NCBI RefSeq assembly: GCF_001294335.1
Contig: NZ_LGKG01000207.1
Location: 62,001 to 126,000, forward strand
Direction: 5' to 3'
Origin: Streptomyces chattanoogensis
GTDB lineage: Bacteria; Actinomycetota; Actinomycetes; Streptomycetales; Streptomycetaceae
DNA length: 64,000 nt
Made by a program: the position numbers and the translations under genes. The stretch's first letter is position 1. Each line of letters opens with the position of its first letter. This document shows, in pieces, positions 58,803 to 64,000 of the stretch. The notes under the pieces were generated by a model. That model was not told the DNA's origin and made no database searches. It saw nothing but the letters and a program-made list of their open reading frames with translations.

Positions 58803-59753
58803 ATGGAAACGACACAGATGACCACCACCGCCCCCGCACCGGTGGCGGTCCCGGCGGGCAGCGGACCCTGGCAGCTGGCCCGCGCCGAACTGCGCGGCCG
58901 CGCCTCCGTCAAGGTCTCCCTCGCCATCATCGCGCTCTTCGCCCTCATGGCCGCGGGCGCCCCGCTGCTCAGCGGGCTCGGCGGCTGGGCGCCCGACGCG
59001 TTCGACAAATCCGCCGTCGACCCCTACCTGGGCGGGCAGCCGATCGGCCCGCTCGGCGGGATCTCCGCCGACCACTGGCTGGGCGTCGAACCGGTCACCG
59101 GCCGCGATCTGTTCGCCCGGGTCGTGCACGGCGCCCAGGTCTCGCTCCTGATCGCGATCACCGCGACCGCCATCGTCGTGGTCGCGGGCACGGCGGCCGG
59201 GATCGCGGCCGGCTACTTCGGCGGCCGCACCGACGCGGTCCTCAGCCGGCTCATGGACCTGACCATGTCCTTCCCCTCCCTGATCTTCATGATCGCGATG
59301 ATGTCGGTGGCCAAGGACGTCAACCGGATCGTCCTGATGACCGCCGTCATCGGCCTGTTCGGCTGGCCCGGCATCGCCCGCGTGGTCCGCGGCCAGACGC
59401 TCTCGCTCACACACCGCGAGTACGTCGACGCCGCGCGGGTGGGCGGATCGGGTCCCTGGCGGATCCTCACGCGCGACATCCTCCCGGGGGTCGCCGGCCC
59501 CGTCATCGCGTACACCACCTTGATCATCCCGGGCATGATCGCCACCGAGGCGGCCCTGAGCTACCTGGGCGTCGGCGTCCGCCCGCCCACCCCCTCCTGG
59601 GGCCAGATGATCGCCGAGAGCGCCAACTTCTACGACACGGACCCCATGTACTTCGTCATCCCGAGCGTCTGCCTCTTTCTGACCGTGCTCGCCTTCACGC
59701 TCCTCGGCGACGCACTGCGGGACATCCTCGACCCGAGGGGAAGCCGCAGATGA
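58803..59753 (+). CDS. Peptide ABC transporter permease (DppC-like)
   Basis: A 316-residue inner-membrane permease with about six helices. The cytoplasmic EAA-type loop is YVDAARVGGSGPWRILTRDILP, given here by its core EYVDAARVGG. A GRDLFARVVHGAQVSL segment is typical of DppC. It pairs with the following permease. It overlaps the next gene by ATGA. Unusually this DppC-like gene precedes the DppB-like one. Confidence 0.92.
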   Translation: METTQMTTTAPAPVAVPAGSGPWQLARAELRGRASVKVSLAIIALFALMAAGAPLLSGLGGWAPDAFDKSAVDPYLGGQPIGPLGGISADHWLGVEPVTGRDLFARVVHGAQVSLLIAITATAIVVVAGTAAGIAAGYFGGRTDAVLSRLMDLTMSFPSLIFMIAMMSVAKDVNRIVLMTAVIGLFGWPGIARVVRGQTLSLTHREYVDAARVGGSGPWRILTRDILPGVAGPVIAYTTLIIPGMIATEAALSYLGVGVRPPTPSWGQMIAESANFYDTDPMYFVIPSVCLFLTVLAFTLLGDALRDILDPRGSRR

Positions 59754-60739
59754 TCCGCTACCTCAGCCGACGGCTGATCGGCGTGATCGGGGTACTGATC
59801 GCGATCGCCGCCGTCACCTTCACCATCTTCTACGTCCTGCCCTCCGACCCCGCCGCCGCGGCCTGCGGCAAGTCGTGCAGCGTCGAACGCCTGGCGGCGA
59901 TCCGCGCGCACATGGGCCTCGACCAGCCGATCTGGCAGCAGTTCTGGGACTTCCTCAGCGGCATCTTCACCGGCCGCACCATGGGCAGCGGCCAGTACAC
60001 ACTGCACTGCGGCTTCCCCTGCCTGGGCTACTCCTACGAGAACAGCGAAGCCGTCTGGGGCCTGCTGATGGACCGGCTCCCGGTCTCCGCCTCGCTCGCA
60101 TCCGGCGCCGCGGTGCTGTGGCTGCTGTTCGGCCTGTCCGCCGGGGTCACCGCGGCGCTGCGCAAGGACACCCTCCTCGACCGGGTCCTGATGGTCGGCG
60201 CGGTCGGCGCCGCCTCGCTGCCGGTGTACTTCACCTCGATGATGCTGATCTACGGACTGATCCGGGTCGCGGGGCTGCTCCCCTATCCGCAGTACGTGGC
60301 CCTCGGCACCGACCCCCTGCACTGGGCGAGCAATCTGCTGCTGCCGTGGCTGGCGCTCGCCATCCTGTACGCGGCCATGTACGCGCGCCAGAGCCGAAGT
60401 TCGATGATCGAGACGATGGCGGAACCCTTCATCCGCACCGCCCGCGCCAAGGGCCTGCCGCGCCGCACGGTCGTCGTCAAACACGGGATGCGGGCCGGTA
60501 TGACCCCGATCCTGACCCTCTTCGGCATGGACCTGGGCGGGCTGCTCGCGGGTGCCGTGATCACCGAGTCCCTCTTCGGGCTGCCGGGCATCGGGCGGCT
60601 CTTCTACGGCGCGCTGTCGACCGGCGACCAGCCGGTCGTCCTCGGCGTGACGCTGCTCGCCGCCACCTTCATCGTCGTCGCCAACCTGGCCGTCGACCTG
60701 CTGTACGCCGTCGTCGACCCGAGGGTGAGGCTGCGATGA
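59750..60739 (+). CDS. Peptide ABC transporter permease (DppB-like)
   Basis: A 329-residue permease. It has the typical N-terminus MIRYLSRRLIGVIGVL, about six membrane helices and the loop FIRTARAKGLPRRTVV, and LFGLPGIGRLFYGAL near the C-terminus. A Cys-rich periplasmic insert (ACGKSC and LHCGFPC, about residues 38-92) is distinctive and could form disulfides. It overlaps its neighbours at both ends (ATGA). Confidence 0.92.
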   Translation: MIRYLSRRLIGVIGVLIAIAAVTFTIFYVLPSDPAAAACGKSCSVERLAAIRAHMGLDQPIWQQFWDFLSGIFTGRTMGSGQYTLHCGFPCLGYSYENSEAVWGLLMDRLPVSASLASGAAVLWLLFGLSAGVTAALRKDTLLDRVLMVGAVGAASLPVYFTSMMLIYGLIRVAGLLPYPQYVALGTDPLHWASNLLLPWLALAILYAAMYARQSRSSMIETMAEPFIRTARAKGLPRRTVVVKHGMRAGMTPILTLFGMDLGGLLAGAVITESLFGLPGIGRLFYGALSTGDQPVVLGVTLLAATFIVVANLAVDLLYAVVDPRVRLR

Positions 60740-61809
60740 CTGCCCCTCAGCTTTCCATGACCGAGACTCATGCCCTTTTGTCTGTAAGGGACTTGAGCGT
60801 GACCTTCGCGACGAAGCGCGGGCCGGTGCGGGCGGTGGACTCGCTCAGCTTTGACATGCACCGGGGCCGTACCCTGGGCATCGTCGGCGAGTCGGGCTCC
60901 GGCAAGTCGGTGACCTCGATGGCCGTGCTCGGACTGCACACCGGCGCCGAGATCACCGGCTCGATCAGCCTCGACGGGCAGGAGCTGGTGGGGCTCCCGG
61001 AACGGGAGCTGAACCGTCTGCGCGGCCGCCGAATGGCGATGATCTTCCAGGACCCGCTCTCCAGCCTCCACCCGTACTACACCGTCGGCGAGCAGATCGC
61101 CGAACACCACCGGGTCCACTTCGGCTCCCGCCGCTCCGTGGCCCGCAGACGGGCCGTGGAGATGCTCGCCGAGGTCGGCATCCCCGAGCCCGAACGCCGC
61201 GCCGGGGAGTATCCGCACCAGTTCTCCGGTGGTATGCGGCAGCGGGTGATGATCGCGATGGCGCTCGTCTGCGAGCCCGAACTGCTCATCGCGGACGAGC
61301 CGACCACCGCCCTCGATGTCACCGTCCAGGCCCAGATATTGGAGCTGATCGCCCGGCTGCAGGAGGAGCGCGGGCTCGCCGTCGTTCTGATCACTCACGA
61401 TCTGGGCGTGGTGGCCCGGGTCGCCCACGACGTACTGGTGATGTACGGCGGGCGCGCGGTCGAACAGGCCCCGGTGGACGCCCTGTTCGCCCATCCAGCC
61501 CACCCGTACACCAGGGGCCTGCTCGACTCTCTCCCCCGTCTCGACGACGCCGACGACGCGCCGCTGCGGGCGATCCCCGGCAGCCCGCCGTCCCTGCTGG
61601 CCCCCGCCCCCGGCTGCGCGTTCGCGCCCCGCTGCGCCCGTGCGGCCGCCGCCTCCCCGAGCGAGCGGCTGCGCTGCGAGACCGAACGGCCGCTGCTCTC
61701 CGGCCCGGCCGGCCTCCCCCAAGTTCTCGACTCCGCTCGAACAGGGGGGACCCCCTTGGCCGCCTGCCATTTTCCCGGCTTTCCCGCATCCGAAGGCGTC
61801 GCCTCATGA
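60736..61809 (+). CDS. Peptide ABC transporter ATPase (DppD-like)
   Basis: A 357-residue ATPase with Walker [11 protein letters not shown]-loop [11 protein letters not shown], signature [15 protein letters not shown], Walker [13 protein letters not shown] and H-loop His in ITHDLG. The C-terminal oligopeptide-transporter domain has the Cys pattern GCAFAPRC...C typical of the DppD/OppD iron-sulfur-like motif. Forms a heterodimer with the next gene product. Confidence 0.93.
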   Translation: MTAPQLSMTETHALLSVRDLSVTFATKRGPVRAVDSLSFDMHRGRTLGIVGESGSGKSVTSMAVLGLHTGAEITGSISLDGQELVGLPERELNRLRGRRMAMIFQDPLSSLHPYYTVGEQIAEHHRVHFGSRRSVARRRAVEMLAEVGIPEPERRAGEYPHQFSGGMRQRVMIAMALVCEPELLIADEPTTALDVTVQAQILELIARLQEERGLAVVLITHDLGVVARVAHDVLVMYGGRAVEQAPVDALFAHPAHPYTRGLLDSLPRLDDADDAPLRAIPGSPPSLLAPAPGCAFAPRCARAAAASPSERLRCETERPLLSGPAGLPQVLDSARTGGTPLAACHFPGFPASEGVAS

Positions 61810-62825
61810 CCGATACAGGTCGTATGACCAGCACAGCTCGGCCCCCGCTGAGTACGGCCCGGCCGCTCCTCAGAGTGCGGGACGTGGCGATGGCCTTCCC
61901 CGGAAGGCGTCGCGGCACGGCTCCCGTACGCGCCGTCGACGGCATCAGCTTCGATGTGGCGCCCGGGGAGACTCTGGGCCTGGTCGGGGAGTCCGGCTGC
62001 GGCAAGTCCACCACCGGCCGCATGATCGTACGGCTTCTCGAACCGACCAGCGGCTCGATCACCTACGACGGCCGCGACATCAGCCACCTCTCCCAGCGCG
62101 AGCTCAAACCCCTGCGCCGCGAGCTCCAGATGGTCTTCCAGGACCCGCACTCCTCCCTCAACCCCCGCCAGACCGTCGCCAGGATCATCTCCGATCCCCT
62201 TCTGACACAGGGGAGTTCGGCGGCAGACGCCCGCAAGCGCGCGGCCGAACTGATGGATCTGGTCGGCCTCATCCCCGAGCACATGGACCGCTATCCGCAC
62301 GAATTCTCCGGCGGCCAGGCCCAGCGCATCGGCATCGCCCGCTCGCTCGCCACCAGCCCCCGGCTGGTCGTCGCCGACGAACCCGTCTCCGCCCTCGACG
62401 TCTCCGTACAGGCCCAGATCGTCAACCTCATGGAGCGTCTCCAGCAGGAACTGGGGCTCGCCTACCTCTTCATCGCCCACGATCTCTCGGTGGTGAAGCG
62501 GGTCTGCGACCGCGTGGCCGTCATGTACCTCGGCCGGATCGTGGAAATCGGCGACAAGCACCAGGTGTACGCCGCCCCCGCCCACCCCTACACCCGGGCG
62601 CTGCTCTCCGCCGTGCCGCTGCCCGACCCCGCGGCCGAACGGGCCCGTGAGCGCATCACGCTCCTCGGTGACCCGCCCAGCCCGGCGGCGCCCCCGCCCG
62701 GCTGCACCTTCCACCCGCGCTGCCCCAAAGCCCGCGCGCTCTGCCGGACCGAGGCGCCGCTGCTGAGGATCGCGGCACCGGGCGAGGGACGGGAAGTCGC
62801 CTGTCACTTCCCCGAGGCGGCCTGA
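61806..62825 (+). CDS. Peptide ABC transporter ATPase (DppF-like)
   Basis: A 339-residue ATPase with Walker [22 protein letters not shown], signature [15 protein letters not shown], Walker [13 protein letters not shown], and C-terminal GCTFHPRCP...C. Last gene of the importer operon; a long perfect hairpin follows four bases after its stop. Confidence 0.93.
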   Translation: MTDTGRMTSTARPPLSTARPLLRVRDVAMAFPGRRRGTAPVRAVDGISFDVAPGETLGLVGESGCGKSTTGRMIVRLLEPTSGSITYDGRDISHLSQRELKPLRRELQMVFQDPHSSLNPRQTVARIISDPLLTQGSSAADARKRAAELMDLVGLIPEHMDRYPHEFSGGQAQRIGIARSLATSPRLVVADEPVSALDVSVQAQIVNLMERLQQELGLAYLFIAHDLSVVKRVCDRVAVMYLGRIVEIGDKHQVYAAPAHPYTRALLSAVPLPDPAAERARERITLLGDPPSPAAPPPGCTFHPRCPKARALCRTEAPLLRIAAPGEGREVACHFPEAA

Positions 62826-62829
62826 ACAC

Positions 62830-62873
62830 AGTGGTGCCCCGGACCTGTCCCTCGACAGGTCCGGGGCACCACT
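62830..62873. terminator. Perfect 20-bp-stem bidirectional terminator
   Basis: Bases 62830-62849 pair without mismatch with 62854-62873 over a CCTC loop. It lies between the stop of the importer operon (62825) and the stop of the convergent metalloprotease gene (62886), so it probably ends both transcripts. No long U-tract follows, as is common in Streptomyces. Confidence 0.85.
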
Positions 62874-62885
62874 GCCGTTGCTGCG

Positions 62886-64000
62886 CTACGACTTGGTGAT
62901 CCGCACCGTATCTCCGCGGGCATCGGCGCTCAGCACATCGATCCGGACACCGGCCGCGGAGTCCGTGAAGGACTCACCGGCCCGGTACGGGGCGTCGTCC
63001 AGCGGACGGCACCCGCTCGCCGGGGCGTCACCGGGCCTCGCATCCATGACGTGCACCGGGCCGTAGCCTGTCTGTGCGGAGGTGTCGACCTTGTAGACCA
63101 GCGCACCGGTCGCACAGGCCGCCGCGTCCGCCCGGACCGCCCGGCGGGATTCGACGACATACGCGGTCGTCGGTCCCGTACGCACCACGGCCATCTTGGT
63201 GCCGCTGCCGTACTCGACCGCGGTGAGACGGACCGTGCCGCTGCCCGCCGAGGCCCGGCAGTGGACCTGGCGGTCGGCGGTCCAGCCGAGTTTCCACGAC
63301 TCCCAGCCGAAGTACTGCGGCGCCTTGCCCGCGATCAGGCCCATGACGTCCCAGCCTCCGACGAACCGGTGGGCATCGGGATCGGCAGCCGTGTCAAAGG
63401 CGTACAGGTCCGGCAGCCCGAAGGTGTGGGCGGTCTCGTGGCCGACCAGCTTCGGGCCCCAGTGCCACATGTCCTGGCCGAAGGTCACCGACCATTTGAT
63501 CCTGTTGCCGTCGGCGACGACGCCCGCCGTGCCCGGCTCGTACACATACGTGGGGGTGAAGGAGATCGCCGGTGCGTTCCGCGTCGCGACGACGTACACC
63601 ATGTCGTACCGCGAGAAGTCCACGGCCGGGTCGGCGGCGGTCACGGCGTCCCGGAGGTAGGCCTCGTGCTCCTCGTGGCTGAGGCCGCGGGCGAAGTGGT
63701 AGTCGGTGGAGGCGTGCGGCATCCGGACCCAGCGCCGGTGCTGGGTGATGGCGAGCCGCACCTTGCCGTACGAGGCGTTGCGTATCCAGTCCGCGCCGGG
63801 CGTGAGCCGCGCGGCGTCGTCGGCCGGGGACTCGGTGGCCGGCGCGTCCGGGAAGTCCACGAAGATCATGCCGACCTTGATGGTGCCGGCGGGGCGCCGG
63901 AAGACGGAGTAGTCGGTCCGGTGACCCTCGTCCGTCCAGCCGGTGGTGCCGGGCAGGGCACAGGCCGAGGGGTCGGCGGTGTTCGCATGGGCAGCCGGGC
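62886..64000 (-). CDS. M6-type secreted metalloprotease (5' end outside window)
   Basis: At least 371 residues; the frame continues past the right edge with no start, so the signal peptide is not seen. The zinc motif HETAH (codons about 63428-63442) followed by FGLPDLY fits the M6/immune-inhibitor-A-like family HExxH...G/D site; GWDVMGLIAG follows, typical of M6 proteins. Upstream of the internal ATG at 63869 the frame still reads protein-like sequence (LPGTTGWTDEGHRTDYSVF), so that ATG is not the start. Its C-terminal domain has paired Cys residues. Confidence 0.85.
   Translation of the reverse strand, partial: PAAHANTADPSACALPGTTGWTDEGHRTDYSVFRRPAGTIKVGMIFVDFPDAPATESPADDAARLTPGADWIRNASYGKVRLAITQHRRWVRMPHASTDYHFARGLSHEEHEAYLRDAVTAADPAVDFSRYDMVYVVATRNAPAISFTPTYVYEPGTAGVVADGNRIKWSVTFGQDMWHWGPKLVGHETAHTFGLPDLYAFDTAADPDAHRFVGGWDVMGLIAGKAPQYFGWESWKLGWTADRQVHCRASAGSGTVRLTAVEYGSGTKMAVVRTGPTTAYVVESRRAVRADAAACATGALVYKVDTSAQTGYGPVHVMDARPGDAPASGCRPLDDAPYRAGESFTDSAAGVRIDVLSADARGDTVRITKS

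Overview
The window is high-GC actinobacterial chromosome, almost certainly Streptomyces or a close relative. Support for this: strong third-position G/C bias, many GTG/TTG starts, rare TTA leucine codons in secondary-metabolism genes, TetR, IclR and GntR regulators, SpoIIE-type phosphatases and streptogrisin-like secreted proteases. I see no rRNA, tRNA, CRISPR array or insertion sequence.

Region 1 (1-16,378, all minus strand, leaving the window on the left) is one tightly overlapping biosynthetic operon. In transcription order it encodes a type II thioesterase, an internally deleted isocitrate-lyase/PEP-mutase-family protein, a KAS III-like enzyme, a duplicated haem-oxygenase-like diiron protein, an acyl-CoA dehydrogenase, a P450, a 33-codon coupled ORF, a lysine/ornithine-type N-hydroxylase, a DAO-type flavoenzyme, a cupin/methionyl-tRNA-synthetase-like/carrier-protein fusion, a Cy-A-PCP NRPS predicted to load cysteine, an acyl-AMP ligase, and the start of a probable acyl carrier protein. 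The N-hydroxylase, flavoenzyme and cupin-MetRS set matches the known bacterial hydrazine-forming machinery. Here the hydrazine synthetase carries a carrier domain and is followed by an NRPS with a TubC-type docking domain. The suggestion is that an N-N bonded building block is passed directly to a thiazoline-forming NRPS module. I do not recognise this arrangement from a described pathway, and it is the main discovery candidate.

Region 2 (16,866-33,312) is ordinary and accessory chromosome. It holds a patatin-like lipase, an aldehyde dehydrogenase with a divergent TetR regulator and twin operators, an aminoglycoside-phosphotransferase-like kinase, a cupredoxin lipoprotein divergent from an ECF sigma/anti-sigma pair, an operon of a 47-residue His/Arg-rich peptide with an ABC exporter and a Ser/Thr kinase, a YncE-like beta-propeller, a GAF/PAS/SpoIIE phosphatase, a small monooxygenase-fold protein, a small secreted protein and a streptogrisin-like protease.

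Region 3 (33,691-44,817) has a second biosynthetic locus: two adenylate-forming enzymes, a hot-dog-like protein, two atypical acyl-CoA dehydrogenases, an ACP and a ThiS/MoaD-like sulfur carrier ending in Gly-Gly. It is flanked by an SDR without its catalytic Tyr and an IclR regulator. Next to it is a compact graspetide locus (63-residue precursor plus ATP-grasp ligase).

Region 4 (45,343-62,873) begins with a methyltransferase, a membrane SpoIIE phosphatase and a P-loop kinase. It then holds a complete trans-4-hydroxyproline catabolic regulon: proline iminopeptidase, GntR/FCD regulator, alpha-ketoglutarate-semialdehyde dehydrogenase, hydroxyproline epimerase, DapA-type deaminase, a three-subunit D-hydroxyproline dehydrogenase and a five-gene peptide ABC importer. 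Five copies of an AATGTCACATT-like motif lie upstream of these transcription units and are probable GntR operators. A long perfect hairpin ends the region. A partial M6-type metalloprotease gene fills the right edge.
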